Made by a program: the position numbers and the translations under genes. The notes below the pieces were generated by a model. That model had not been told where the DNA came from. It worked only from the letters and a program-made list of their open reading frames with translations, and did not search any database. 64,000 nt of DNA. It comes from Cytobacillus kochii (lineage in GTDB: Bacteria > Bacillota > Bacilli > Bacillales > Cytobacillaceae). The DNA lies in the NCBI RefSeq assembly GCF_020171845.1, contig NZ_JAIVAM010000008.1:248001-312000 (forward strand), given 5' to 3'. Shown piece by piece: positions 1 to 9,234 of the stretch (its first letter is position 1; each line of letters opens with the position of its first letter).

Positions 1-1
1 A

Positions 2-829
2 GTTGCTCTTTTTCTTGGAGGCTGCAGTCAATTAGATCCTTATTTAGAAAAAATACCTTTTCTATCTAATTCGGAACCAACTTCAGTAGATGAGCCTGTA
101 GAAAAAGAAGAGGACAATCAGCAAGAAACAGAAAACAATCCAACTGAACAACCTCCCGAACAAGATGAACAAAATGAAGATGACCTAACATTAGCTTCTC
201 AATTTTTTAATCAAATTGAAGATGTGGATGGAAAACCAACAATAGCAAACCCAACAAACTTGATGGTAATGGTGAATAAAGACTTTGCTTTACCGGCAGA
301 TTATGCTCCTGAAGACCTTGTTCGTGCAGATGTTGAATATTCTTTTGGAGATCAAGATATTGAGAAAAGTTACCTTAGAAAAGAAGCCGCAGATGCATTA
401 GAAGAATTATTCTCTGCAGCTAAAAAAGAAAATATAGCGTTATTTGCTGTTTCTGGGTATCGTTCATATGATCGGCAGGAAGCAGTTTTCCAAGCAGAGG
501 TAAATAGCGTAGGTGAGGAAAAAGCTTCAGAAGCAGTGGCTCTACCTGGAAGTAGTGAACATCAAACAGGATTAGCGATGGATATTTCAAGTCCTTCAGT
601 CGATTACACGTTAACACAAGATTACGAAGATACAAAAGAAGGTAAATGGCTAAAAGAGAATGCACATAAGTACGGATTTATTTTACGTTATCCAAAAGGA
701 AAAGAAGAAATAACAGGATACAAATTTGAACCTTGGCATTTTCGCTATGTTGGAAAAGAAGCAGCGAAGGTCATTTTTGAGAAAGATCTAACATTAGAAG
801 AATACTTTGAGTCGGTAAAAGAAATTTAA
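2..829 (+). CDS. VanY-family D-alanyl-D-alanine carboxypeptidase lipoprotein, 5' end cut by window
   Basis: This secreted zinc peptidase (M15B) is expected to remove the terminal D-Ala from peptidoglycan stem peptides. The reading frame is open from base 2 and begins inside a signal peptide: the visible residues VALFLGGCS are a lipobox, so the protein is a membrane-anchored lipoprotein whose start lies before the window. A Glu/Gln/Asn-rich linker (bases about 90-210) follows. The catalytic domain shows SGYRSYDRQ, the zinc motif SxHxxGxAxD (SSEHQTGLAMD, bases about 551-583) and EPWHFRYVG, which carries the third histidine. A GTG at 224 is internal, not the start. The stop overlaps the convergent gene's stop by 4 bases. 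Family assignment is firm; the exact substrate is inferred. Confidence 0.92.
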   Translation, partial: VALFLGGCSQLDPYLEKIPFLSNSEPTSVDEPVEKEEDNQQETENNPTEQPPEQDEQNEDDLTLASQFFNQIEDVDGKPTIANPTNLMVMVNKDFALPADYAPEDLVRADVEYSFGDQDIEKSYLRKEAADALEELFSAAKKENIALFAVSGYRSYDRQEAVFQAEVNSVGEEKASEAVALPGSSEHQTGLAMDISSPSVDYTLTQDYEDTKEGKWLKENAHKYGFILRYPKGKEEITGYKFEPWHFRYVGKEAAKVIFEKDLTLEEYFESVKEI

Positions 830-1050
830 GTACGCTTCTTCATAAAAATGTACCAAAAAGCGATTAATGGAATAATAGGGAAAAGAAAAAAGTATTGAAA
901 AAAATGATCAATACGAAATAAATAACAACTCAATGGCAGGAATAAAACGAAACTTAATAATGCTTGACCATAAGAATGATTAAATATTCCTGAGATAAGA
1001 AAGATAATAGATAAAGCAAAACAGCACCATAGTAATATACCAGGAATCAT
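826..1050 (-). CDS. Small membrane protein, unknown function
   Basis: A 74-residue, very hydrophobic protein with about three membrane segments and a basic C-terminus (FMKKRT). I do not recognise the family. The ATG is preceded on the minus strand by GAAAGGAG at a normal distance, which supports a real gene. It converges on the VanY-type gene, and the two stop codons overlap by 4 bases. No sequence clue to its role is visible. Confidence 0.6.
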   Translation of the reverse strand: MIPGILLWCCFALSIIFLISGIFNHSYGQALLSFVLFLPLSCYLFRIDHFFQYFFLFPIIPLIAFWYIFMKKRT

Positions 1051-1324
1051 GCATTCATTCTCCTTTCATCATTTATGTAATGATTATGTGGGGTTTGGGG
1101 AAATTAGAAGTGAACAAATGAGATTCACTTTGTAGAAGGAGACTTTCCCCATTTAATCGATACATAATAAAAGAAGCTTGAATTCTTAAGATGAAAGGAA
1201 TACATAAGAAAATTCTTCCTCTTTTCCAAAGAAATAAGATATAATTTTCAGTACAGTAGTATAGTTATTGATACCGATAACGCCAATATAAAATCTTAAA
1301 CTTGAGTAAGCATCACAGCTTACA

Positions 1325-2821
1325 GTGATGAAAGTGGTGAAAGGGTTGTCTAATGAAGTAAATAATGATGAAGAAAAACAGGAAGTAAAGGATAAGCCTA
1401 AGCTAATAAAAATGAAGTTATTCCCGTTTATTATGCTTGTATTCATCCTTGTTTTTGTAACAGCTGGAATCACCACATTAGCATTGTCTTTCGGTGACGA
1501 GAAGGCCGTAAATGTAGGAACGAATGAAAGAAGTGAATTTTCAAAGTTATATAAAGCCTATGATTCATTGAACGAAAATTATTTCCAAGAAATTGATTCG
1601 GGTGAATTAATTAATGGGGCCATCAATGGGATGCTAGATTCACTAGATGATCCATATTCTGATTATATGAATGAAGATGAAGCTGCTAATTTCCATCAAA
1701 GCATCTCCTCTTCTTTTGAAGGAATTGGCGCAGAAATTACAGAACAAGACGGACAAATTGTCATTGTTTCACCATTAAAAGGTTCACCTGCAGAAGATGC
1801 TGGTCTACAACCAAATGACCAAATTGTATCTGTTGATGGAAAGAGCTTGCAAGGAATGAGTTCTTCAGAAGCAGTCCTATTAATAAGAGGCGAAAAAGGT
1901 TCAAAAGTAGAACTGGAAATTGGTCGTGGTGGTAACAATGAACCGATGAATGTAACAATTACGAGAGATACAATCCCTCTTGAAACGGTATATGGCGAAA
2001 TGTTAGAAGATGATATTGCTAAAGTCCAGATTACTTCTTTTTCTGAAAATACAGCGCAAGAACTCGTTGATGTATTAAGCGATCTAGAGGAAAAAGGAAT
2101 GAAGGGTCTAGTTTTAGATTTAAGACAAAACCCTGGCGGATTATTAGATCAAGCAATTGAAATTTCGAGCTTATTTGTACCTGAGGGAGAAATCTTATTC
2201 CAAATTGAAGATCGTAATGGGAATAGGGAGGCCGTGCAAGCTCCTAATGGAAAGCAAATGGAGACGCCTCTAGTCGTAGTTATTGATGAAGGTAGTGCTA
2301 GTGCTTCTGAGATATTAGCAGCTGCCGTTCATGAATCAGCTGATGTAAGTTTAGTCGGTAAAAAGTCATTTGGTAAAGGAACTGTACAACGTGCTCAAGA
2401 TTTTACTGACGGCTCAAATATGAAATTTACAACAGAAAAATGGTTAACGCCAGATGCAAATTGGATTCATGAAAAAGGTATTGAGCCTGATTATGAAGTT
2501 TCCTTGCCTGAATATGCTTCCTTGCCTTATATTAATCCTGAGAAACCATTAAAAAAATCGGAATCATCAAGTCAAATTAAGGCAGCACAGCAGATGTTAG
2601 AGGCACTGGAATATGAGCTTGATAAAAATGATGGATTCTTTGATGAAGAGACAGAAGCTGCAGTGAAAGCATTCCAAAAGGATAATAAATTGGAAGAAAC
2701 GGGTGTCATCCAAGGTGAAACAACCGTGAAACTAATGGAAGCTTTACGTGAAAAACTACTAGAGAACGATACCCAAATCAAGAAAGCAATAGAAGTTTTA
2801 AAAGAAGAAATGAAAAAATAA
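1325..2821 (+). CDS. S41 carboxy-terminal processing protease (CtpA/CtpB type)
   Basis: A membrane-anchored serine protease of 498 residues. Order of parts: short cytoplasmic tail, one membrane segment (about 33-55), PDZ domain (about 130-205), S41 catalytic core (about 215-395) and a C-terminal peptidoglycan-binding domain (about 415-475). The predicted catalytic residues are Ser326 in the GSASASE motif, Lys351 in FGKGTVQ and Gln355, with the Ser-Lys spacing of 25 seen in CtpB. In Bacillus, CtpB acts in sporulation on SpoIVFA, and CtpA is a paralogue. The sequence alone does not tell me which this is. The GTG at 1325 and the ATG at 1328 both lack a strong ribosome binding site, so the start is the weakest part. 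A strong terminator follows. Confidence 0.93.
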   Translation: MMKVVKGLSNEVNNDEEKQEVKDKPKLIKMKLFPFIMLVFILVFVTAGITTLALSFGDEKAVNVGTNERSEFSKLYKAYDSLNENYFQEIDSGELINGAINGMLDSLDDPYSDYMNEDEAANFHQSISSSFEGIGAEITEQDGQIVIVSPLKGSPAEDAGLQPNDQIVSVDGKSLQGMSSSEAVLLIRGEKGSKVELEIGRGGNNEPMNVTITRDTIPLETVYGEMLEDDIAKVQITSFSENTAQELVDVLSDLEEKGMKGLVLDLRQNPGGLLDQAIEISSLFVPEGEILFQIEDRNGNREAVQAPNGKQMETPLVVVIDEGSASASEILAAAVHESADVSLVGKKSFGKGTVQRAQDFTDGSNMKFTTEKWLTPDANWIHEKGIEPDYEVSLPEYASLPYINPEKPLKKSESSSQIKAAQQMLEALEYELDKNDGFFDEETEAAVKAFQKDNKLEETGVIQGETTVKLMEALREKLLENDTQIKKAIEVLKEEMKK

Positions 2822-2861
2822 CTCGTTCTAGTTACTTAAACAACATATGAAAATCGTTTAA

Positions 2862-2908
2862 GCGACCTTATCCCTATAATTTATAGGGTTAAGGTCGCTT
2901 CTTTTTTT
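2862..2908 (+). terminator. Rho-independent terminator after the Ctp protease gene
   Basis: GCGACCTTA pairs with TAAGGTCGC, with a further CCCTATAA/TTATAGGG stem inside, followed by TTCTTTTTTT. It is a long, nearly perfect hairpin. Confidence 0.92.
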
Positions 2909-3215
2909 AATCAAAATCTATAAATGATACGCTTCTTTTTTTTGAGAGATGTTAGTTTTGACAGTTAATTTTCAGGCTGGGAGAGAGAGTATGATGAGTT
3001 TACGCAAAGAGGGTTTACATGTCATTCAGATAGCCCGAGATTAGCACTAAATAGAAAATAGCAAACAGAGGCTTAGTTGTTGAGCTTTAATATAAATTTA
3101 AAATATTTATTTCGCTTGACGAATTTATTTGAAAAAGACTGATGTTTTTTTAAAGGTTTTATGGTAAATTAGCAATATTCTAAAATTGTATTGAAGATGG
3201 AAAGAAGGATGTGTG
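2909..3215. other. Intergenic region before the exporter pair; possible 17-codon leader ORF
   Basis: No full gene is seen. A very short ORF (2991-3044, starting ATGATGAGT) sits behind GGGAG at a plausible spacing and would encode a 17-residue peptide. Leader peptides do precede some drug-exporter genes, but there is no attenuator hairpin here to support that idea. The rest is AT-rich with no clear promoter. Confidence 0.3.
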
Positions 3216-4451
3216 ATGTACGAAACGAGTGAATTAAGTAACGATAAGGAGGAAAGTAGAAGTAAGCGTCTCATGCTGGCCGTTATTCTGGGATTGTTAT
3301 CTGCTTTTGGGCCACTATCCTTAGATATGTATCTTCCGGCATTACCTAATCTAGCAGATGATATGCAAACAAGTGCATCCTATGCACAATTAAGCTTAAC
3401 AGCATGTATGGTTGGTTTAGCTTTAGGACAAATTTTTGCCGGGCCAATTAGTGATATGGTTGGCCGTAAGAGGCCGTTAATAGTTGGACTTATTTTATAT
3501 TGTCTCATTTCAGTTGCCTGCATGGCCTCTCCAAACGTTGAATTGTTCATCATATTAAGGTTTATTCAGGGATTAGCCGGGGCTGTAGGAATTGTTATAT
3601 CAAGAGCGGTAGTTCGAGATTTATACAGTGGTACACAATTAACTAAATTTTTTGCCACACTTAGTTTAATAAACGGGGCAGCCCCTATTTTAGCACCCGT
3701 TTTTGGTGGCCAACTATTAGCGATTACCTCTTGGAGAGGTGTATTTTTTGTTTTAACATTAATCGGGTTTCTTAGCTTATTACTGGTTATCTTTTCATTA
3801 CAAGAAAGCTTGCCTGCTGAGAAAAGGGTAAATGGAGGCGTTTTTGTTTCCTTTAGCCGTTTCGGAAAAATCGTAAAAGACCGTAAATTTATGGGATACG
3901 CTTTATCTCAAGGTTTTGTTGGTGCTGCAATGTTTGCTTATATTTCTGGATCTCCCTTTGTATTGCAAAACATTTATGGTCTTTCTCCGCAAATGTTTAG
4001 TGTTTGTTTTGCAATGAATGGAATTGGCATTATTTTAGGCAGTCAATTAACGGGAAAACTTTCAGAGCGAATACATGAGGGAACTTTATTAGTCGGTGGA
4101 TTGATGATTGCTTTAGTTGGAGGGGTTACATTACTTCTAAGTGAAATTTTTCATCTAGGTATTTGGGGTGTTCTTATTCCGTTATTTTTAGTTGTTTCTG
4201 CTGTTGGGGTTGTTAATACATCAACTTTTTCGATGGCAATGGCTTCACAAGGCGAAAATGCTGGTAGTGCTTCAGCCTTAATTGGCTTAATGACGTTCTT
4301 GCTTGGTGGTATGGCTGCTCCGTTAGTTGGAATAGCTGGTGAATCTTCTTCATGGCCAATGGCATATATTATTGCTAGTGCAGAAATCTTAGCTCTATTA
4401 TCTTATTTGTTTCTAGTTAAAGGGCGTATTGTAAAAGAATCGAAAGGATAA
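3216..4451 (+). CDS. Bcr/CflA-type MFS drug exporter
   Basis: A 12-helix major facilitator protein of about 411 residues. The first helix region has the Bcr/CflA-type LGLLSAFGPLSLDMYLPALP pattern, and the loop 2-3 motif A reads GPISDMVGRKRPL. Such proteins export drugs or other small molecules by proton antiport. I chose the ATG at 3216 because AAGGA lies 6 bases upstream; the in-frame GTG at 3213 is too close to it. A second MFS gene begins 5 bases after the stop, so the two are cotranscribed. Substrate is unknown. Confidence 0.88.
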   Translation: MYETSELSNDKEESRSKRLMLAVILGLLSAFGPLSLDMYLPALPNLADDMQTSASYAQLSLTACMVGLALGQIFAGPISDMVGRKRPLIVGLILYCLISVACMASPNVELFIILRFIQGLAGAVGIVISRAVVRDLYSGTQLTKFFATLSLINGAAPILAPVFGGQLLAITSWRGVFFVLTLIGFLSLLLVIFSLQESLPAEKRVNGGVFVSFSRFGKIVKDRKFMGYALSQGFVGAAMFAYISGSPFVLQNIYGLSPQMFSVCFAMNGIGIILGSQLTGKLSERIHEGTLLVGGLMIALVGGVTLLLSEIFHLGIWGVLIPLFLVVSAVGVVNTSTFSMAMASQGENAGSASALIGLMTFLLGGMAAPLVGIAGESSSWPMAYIIASAEILALLSYLFLVKGRIVKESKG

Positions 4452-4456
4452 CCAAC

Positions 4457-5662
4457 ATGATTAAACGATTACAAGATTATTATAATCAGTTTCATCGCAC
4501 GATATGGATTTTACTAGTTGGTACAATCTTATCTCGCGGGGCGGCATTTATGACGTTGCCCTTTTTATCTATATATTTAGTGAATCAGGACTATCCTTCG
4601 TTTTTAATTGGCCTCATTATCGGGATGGGTCCATTAATGTCGACAATAGGTGGTTTTATAGGGGGGCATTTATCTGACCAATTTGGAAGAAAGCCGATTA
4701 TGCTTGTTGCATTAATTGGTACAGCAGCCGCTTATTTTGGCTTTGCTTTGTCCGCCTCAGCTCTTGCTTTTTTGCTACTCAATGCTTTACTTGGTTTGTG
4801 TAATTCCTTTTTTGAACCAACTGCACAAGCATTGATGGCCGATTTAACAAAAAAGGAACAAAGAATGAAAGTATTTTCCTTAAGATATGTCGCAATTAAT
4901 ATTGGGGCAGCTGTTGGTCCATTAATCGGGGTTGTATTAGCATTAACAAATGCGTCTCTCACTTTTTATATTACTGGTGGTATTTATTTAGCATATATGT
5001 TCATTTTATTGTTTACGATTCAGCGTGTTCCTCGTTTGGAGAATAAAGAAAATGTGACCTTACCTGTTGCCTTTCACATTGTAAGGAGGGATAGGTCACT
5101 ATTGTATTATATTCTAGGTGGTATTTTACTTGCGATAGGTTATTCGCAAATGGATTCAAACTTACCACAACACTTTGATAACCGATTGGAGAATGGCGTC
5201 GTCATTTATTCATTTCTTTTATCCATTAATGCCATCCTTGTAATTATATTACAATTACCTTTTGCAAAACTGATGGAAAAGGTTCGCCCTTTAAAATCTA
5301 TGATTATTGGTTCGGCTCTTGTAGCTATTGGGTTATTCTTTTTTGCTATATCCACTCATTGGATAATGGCAGTTATCGGTGTAATCTTATTCACCTTTGG
5401 AGAGATATTATCGTTTCCAGCAAGTAGTATATTAATTGATCAATTAGCTTCAGAGGAATTACGTGGCACGTATTTTGGTGCTGCTCAGTTCAGGAATACA
5501 GGTAGTTTTATTGGCCCAATGATTGGTGGATACTTGATTGGTATCAGCGGGGGAACAATTGCCTTCTTTGTGATCGCCGTCATTTGTTTATGTAGTATCA
5601 TTTTCTTTTCAGCAGGAATTAAAAAAGAAGTGATTGTGACAGTTGAAAAGAAATTAAGTTAA
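4457..5662 (+). CDS. MFS transporter, multidrug type
   Basis: A 401-residue, 12-helix major facilitator protein with a clear motif A (GGHLSDQFGRKPIM) in loop 2-3. It differs in sequence from the upstream Bcr-like exporter, so it is not a recent duplicate. It starts with ATG behind AAAGGA, 5 bases after the preceding stop, and the unit ends at a strong hairpin terminator. The close pairing suggests two exporters under one control, but no regulator gene is adjacent. Substrate cannot be told from sequence. Confidence 0.85.
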   Translation: MIKRLQDYYNQFHRTIWILLVGTILSRGAAFMTLPFLSIYLVNQDYPSFLIGLIIGMGPLMSTIGGFIGGHLSDQFGRKPIMLVALIGTAAAYFGFALSASALAFLLLNALLGLCNSFFEPTAQALMADLTKKEQRMKVFSLRYVAINIGAAVGPLIGVVLALTNASLTFYITGGIYLAYMFILLFTIQRVPRLENKENVTLPVAFHIVRRDRSLLYYILGGILLAIGYSQMDSNLPQHFDNRLENGVVIYSFLLSINAILVIILQLPFAKLMEKVRPLKSMIIGSALVAIGLFFFAISTHWIMAVIGVILFTFGEILSFPASSILIDQLASEELRGTYFGAAQFRNTGSFIGPMIGGYLIGISGGTIAFFVIAVICLCSIIFFSAGIKKEVIVTVEKKLS

Positions 5663-5667
5663 GCACC

Positions 5668-5715
5668 GAACAAACTAACAACACGCAATAATGGGTTGTT
5701 AGTTTGTTCTTTTTA
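5668..5715 (+). terminator. Rho-independent terminator of the MFS pair
   Basis: A 15-base perfect stem (GAACAAACTAACAAC with GTTGTTAGTTTGTTC), 12-base loop, then TTTTTAT. Confidence 0.93.
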
Positions 5716-5839
5716 TATGAGAAAGCACCCTTACGCTAGGTAGGCAAAAATGTAAAAAACTATTTCCTCTTTTTTAAAGTATAAAGTTGTTCATCTATCC
5801 CTACAATGAATGAATAAGGAAAAATAAGGAGGATGAACC

Positions 5840-6739
5840 ATGAGAAAATATGTCATCATTTTGTTAGCTTTGCTATTAGCAGCATGTTCATCTGGCATAT
5901 CTGAGAAAGATAACCGTCAAAAGGAGAAGGGAACAACATGGAACAATTCAGATCCAAAAACATTTTTACTTGTTGGTGTTGATTCTAGAGGAGAAGCAGA
6001 TTCAAGATCTGATACAATTATGTTAGCTCGGTATGAACCAAAAGAAGAAAGAGTTAAACTAGTCTCTATTATGCGTGATAGCTATGTAGAGATCCCGAAT
6101 TATGAAAAAGGATACCATAAATTGAATCATGCCTATTTTTTAGGAGGAACGGAATTACTTTCACAAACAATCGAAGAAAATTTTCAAATAAAGATTGATC
6201 ATTCAGTTGTCATTGACTTTAAAGGATTTGCAAATATCCTAAATACTGTTGCTCCAAATGGACTGGAAGTTGATGTTCCTGCAGCAATGATTGAAGATAT
6301 GAATATGAACATTGAGCCAGGTAAAAACTTTTTGAATGGTGAGCAACTATTAGATTACGTTCGATTTCGTCATGATGATGAATACGATTATGGAAGAGTA
6401 AAGCGACAACAGGAAGTGCTTGCTTTATTAAAGGAAGAACTAAAAAACCATATGACATCTATTGAAGGAATCGCCAAATCACCTGAAATGATGAAAATGA
6501 TTATGGCAAATGTTGATACAGATTTACATATTGATCAGATGTTTGCGATGGCGACCTCTGTATTATTGAATCCAATAACAGATATAGAAACAATGCGGAT
6601 TCCGGTAGACGATTCATTTGTTGATAAAAATTCTCCGCATGCTGGCGCTGTGTTAGATATGGATTATAAAGAAAATATCTCCGCCCTCAGGCAGTTTTTT
6701 AAAGAGAAGAATGTTACGGAGGTCAATGGGCGACCGTAA
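5840..6739 (+). CDS. LytR-CpsA-Psr (LCP) family protein with lipobox
   Basis: LCP enzymes transfer undecaprenyl-linked glycopolymers such as teichoic acids to peptidoglycan outside the cell. This 299-residue protein shows the family motifs: VGVDSRG and SDTIML (about 46-62), SIMRDSYVEIP (about 77-86) and the later RFRHDDEYDYGRVKRQQ segment. The N-terminus reads LALLLAACSS, a lipobox with Cys16; most LCP proteins instead keep a transmembrane anchor. The ATG follows AAGGAGG at good spacing. It is followed by a small unrelated gene and is probably monocistronic or weakly linked. Family is firm; lipidation is inferred. Confidence 0.9.
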   Translation: MRKYVIILLALLLAACSSGISEKDNRQKEKGTTWNNSDPKTFLLVGVDSRGEADSRSDTIMLARYEPKEERVKLVSIMRDSYVEIPNYEKGYHKLNHAYFLGGTELLSQTIEENFQIKIDHSVVIDFKGFANILNTVAPNGLEVDVPAAMIEDMNMNIEPGKNFLNGEQLLDYVRFRHDDEYDYGRVKRQQEVLALLKEELKNHMTSIEGIAKSPEMMKMIMANVDTDLHIDQMFAMATSVLLNPITDIETMRIPVDDSFVDKNSPHAGAVLDMDYKENISALRQFFKEKNVTEVNGRP

Positions 6740-6795
6740 TATTTGTGCCATTCTCTTCTATCCTTTACAATGGTTCAATGAAAGAGGTGGTTTCC

Positions 6796-7158
6796 ATGAG
6801 GCAGATTGTTCAAATGAATGATAAAATGAAGAAGGAGGTCGTTCAGGTCGAACAAACTTGTGAAATGTTAATCGCTGAAATGCTCAGACATTACAAACAA
6901 CATGAACACTTGGTGATTGAATTCATTCGCTGTAAAAAAGGAAAAGAAGCACAACATGATCAATGTTTAGAAAGCGACTACCAATCTTTTATTGAAGTAG
7001 GATTAGAAGAAGAGGATGAATATTTCCCACATGGATATATTCCCGTATGGAAATGTAAGCAAGAAGAGTTCCAAAAAATAGGCTATATCACCGACGATAC
7101 GTATGAAATAATAAAAAACAAACTCAGTAATATGATTGAAGAGACAATTGCAGAATAG
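6796..7158 (+). CDS. Hypothetical protein, 120 residues
   Basis: I do not recognise this protein. It is charged and helical at both ends, with a middle acidic stretch (GLEEEDEYFPHGYIPVWKC). No signal peptide or membrane segment is seen. The ATG at 6796 was chosen because AAAGAGGTGG lies 5 bases upstream; a GTG at 6745 in the same frame has no such site. It lies 22 bases before the COG0523 GTPase gene on the same strand and may share its transcript, but nothing in the sequence shows a metal-related role. Confidence 0.65.
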   Translation: MRQIVQMNDKMKKEVVQVEQTCEMLIAEMLRHYKQHEHLVIEFIRCKKGKEAQHDQCLESDYQSFIEVGLEEEDEYFPHGYIPVWKCKQEEFQKIGYITDDTYEIIKNKLSNMIEETIAE

Positions 7159-7180
7159 ACTTTAAGGGGAAAAAATAAAC

Positions 7181-8110
7181 ATGAGTACAGAGATCTATAT
7201 ATTAGCTGGATTATTAGGGAGTGGAAAGACAACACTGTTAAAGCAGTTGCTACAGGATGAAAAAGAGAACGGTAGAAAAGTGGCTGTATTAATGAATGAA
7301 TTAGGAAAAGTATCAATTGATTCAGATGCAATAGATGAGGACATTCCGTTAAAAGAATTATTGGATGGCTGTATTTGTTGTACCATTCAAGACAAATTAG
7401 AGGGACAATTACAAGGTTTATTAACGGTTGAAAAACCAGATGTCATCTATATTGAAGCGACAGGAGCGGCACATCCAGTGGAAGTGTTAGATGCTGTGCT
7501 TTCACCACTTTTTGCTAACTCAATTGTCCCTAAAGGTATTATCTCAATCCTTGATAGTGCAAGATGGTTAAACAGAAAAGAATTGACACCGCAAGTGCTA
7601 CAGCTTTTAGTTGAGCAAATTAGACATGCAGATTGCCTACTTGTTAATAAAATTGACCTGTTATCTGAAGATGAACAAGCAAATGTCATCCAAGAAGTTC
7701 AAAGTATTAATTCGACAGCTTTTACATTGTTAACAAAAAATGCAAAAGTACCAATTAAACGAATAAGAGAATTGTCCTTATTGCCGAAAGAAAAACAATC
7801 TAGCAGCAGGATTGGCACAGATTTACATTTGAGCACCTTTGTTTATCAATTTAAAGGAGCTGTAGATCAATCTGCTTTTGAGGATTTTTTGAGGGAATTA
7901 CCTGACACGCTCTATCGAATGAAGGGATATATTAAGTTCTCATCTTTAGCCTATCCACAGCTTTTCCAATTTTCATACGGGATGCCTGTATATTTTCAAG
8001 AAGAAATGAATATTCCTTTAAACATGGTATTCATCGGAGAAAATATTGATTGGGATAAAATCGAAAGCGGACTACAATCTCTAGAAAAACCAAAAGAATA
8101 TATTGATTAA
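7181..8110 (+). CDS. CobW/COG0523-family GTPase, putative metal chaperone
   Basis: COG0523 proteins are G3E GTPases that deliver metals such as zinc or cobalt to client proteins. The 309-residue sequence has Walker A GLLGSGKTT (about 10-18), the metal-binding CICC motif (64-67) and NKID (156-159). The C-terminal CobW_C-like part is shorter than in the long YciC/ZagA type. It starts with ATG after AAGGGG. I see no Zur-like operator just upstream, so the metal cannot be assigned. A terminator follows at once. Confidence 0.9.
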   Translation: MSTEIYILAGLLGSGKTTLLKQLLQDEKENGRKVAVLMNELGKVSIDSDAIDEDIPLKELLDGCICCTIQDKLEGQLQGLLTVEKPDVIYIEATGAAHPVEVLDAVLSPLFANSIVPKGIISILDSARWLNRKELTPQVLQLLVEQIRHADCLLVNKIDLLSEDEQANVIQEVQSINSTAFTLLTKNAKVPIKRIRELSLLPKEKQSSSRIGTDLHLSTFVYQFKGAVDQSAFEDFLRELPDTLYRMKGYIKFSSLAYPQLFQFSYGMPVYFQEEMNIPLNMVFIGENIDWDKIESGLQSLEKPKEYID

Positions 8111-8114
8111 AAAT

Positions 8115-8151
8115 AAACTGAGTAGGATTTTGTTCTTACTCAGTTTTTTTT
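8115..8151 (+). terminator. Rho-independent terminator after the COG0523 gene
   Basis: ACTGAGTA pairs with TACTCAGT around a 12-base loop, followed by eight T. Confidence 0.9.
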
Positions 8152-8323
8152 GCGCAAAACCATCCAAGTCTTTAGCTGTTAACAAGTCGAGAGGCGTTAT
8201 TCTAGAAGCTACTCTCCTTATTGTGTTTCAGATGGACAAATCCACCCAAAAGTTACTATACATAAAAATGCTCATGTTTAGGCAAACTTTACGATGAAAC
8301 CTAATAAAGAAGAGTGATAAAAG

Positions 8324-9142
8324 ATGAAAAAGTGGTGCATTGTCTCCTTGTTTTTAATGCTTTATTTAGTGTTCCCTGCAAAGATGTATGGTATGGTGGA
8401 TGATGAAATTGGATTACCTATCCAGATGTTGCCTTGGAAAGAAGCGAAAGAACATTTACCGAAGTTTAAGAAGTTTACTGTGCTAGATGTCGATACTGGT
8501 AAGCGATTTGATGTCCAACGAAGAGCTGGTAGTGAGCATGCAGATGTTCAACCATTAACGAAAGAAGATACAAAGACAATGAAGGAAATTTATAATGGAA
8601 AATGGAGTTGGAAGCGAAGAGCAATTATCGTCATTAGTGATGGAGAATGGATTGCTGCTTCCATGCACGGGATGCCACACGGGGCAGGTGCTTTATCGAA
8701 TAATTTTCCAGGTCATTTTTGTATTCATTTTTTTGGTAGTACGACACATCGTACCAATTCAATGGATTTATCTCATAAATTGATGATTCTCAAAGCTGCA
8801 GGTAAACTTGATGAGTATATGGCTATATCTGATCCGGAAAAAGTATCAGCTGCCTTTATAGAAGGCTTGAAACAACAAGATGCTTATCTCCTGTCTCTTG
8901 TCGCATTAAACAAGATAGATGACAAAGCGATCCGTTCGATTGAAAATGTTAAGTTAACTTCAATTGGTCACATAGAGAAAGGAAATACGGCATTAGTAGT
9001 TAATCTTCCCATTCAAGTGGATTGGTATATAAAGAGTAAAGGCAAGAAGAGCTATCGCGGTTCCATTCGTTTAGTAAGATTCTCTCCACTTGATCCATGG
9101 CAGGTCGATGCTAAGAATTTTTTGTTGAAAAATCGCATTTGA
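8324..9142 (+). CDS. Conserved-looking secreted protein, unknown function
   Basis: A 272-residue protein with a signal peptide (KKWCIVSLFLMLYLVFPA). The mature part has clusters that look like metal or catalytic sites: RAGSEHADVQPL (about 67-78), SMHGMPHGAG (about 109-118) and NNFPGHFCIHFFGS (about 125-138). These are rich in His and include one Cys, which suggests a cell-wall hydrolase or similar metal-dependent enzyme, but I cannot name a family and do not assign a reaction. ATG follows a weak AAGAAGAG site. It is bounded by terminators on both sides. Confidence 0.72.
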   Translation: MKKWCIVSLFLMLYLVFPAKMYGMVDDEIGLPIQMLPWKEAKEHLPKFKKFTVLDVDTGKRFDVQRRAGSEHADVQPLTKEDTKTMKEIYNGKWSWKRRAIIVISDGEWIAASMHGMPHGAGALSNNFPGHFCIHFFGSTTHRTNSMDLSHKLMILKAAGKLDEYMAISDPEKVSAAFIEGLKQQDAYLLSLVALNKIDDKAIRSIENVKLTSIGHIEKGNTALVVNLPIQVDWYIKSKGKKSYRGSIRLVRFSPLDPWQVDAKNFLLKNRI

Positions 9143-9171
9143 CTTTAAATGAGCTAGGCAAATGACAAGAT

Positions 9172-9211
9172 AAAAAAAGGCGTTCATGATCGTATCGATT
9201 TTGAACGCCTT
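9172..9211 (-). terminator. Terminator between convergent genes, mainly for the minus strand
   Basis: AAGGCGTTCA (9177-9186) pairs with TGAACGCCTT (9202-9211). The A-run at 9172-9178 gives a T-run on the minus strand, so it ends the zinc-ribbon gene and may also stop the plus-strand gene. Confidence 0.85.
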
Positions 9212-9234
9212 CTTCATTACTACACCCTTATTTT

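Noticed and set aside
8103-8297. 64-residue plus-strand frame after the COG0523 gene
   Set aside because: It begins inside the upstream gene and runs through the terminator hairpin; it has no ribosome binding site of its own.
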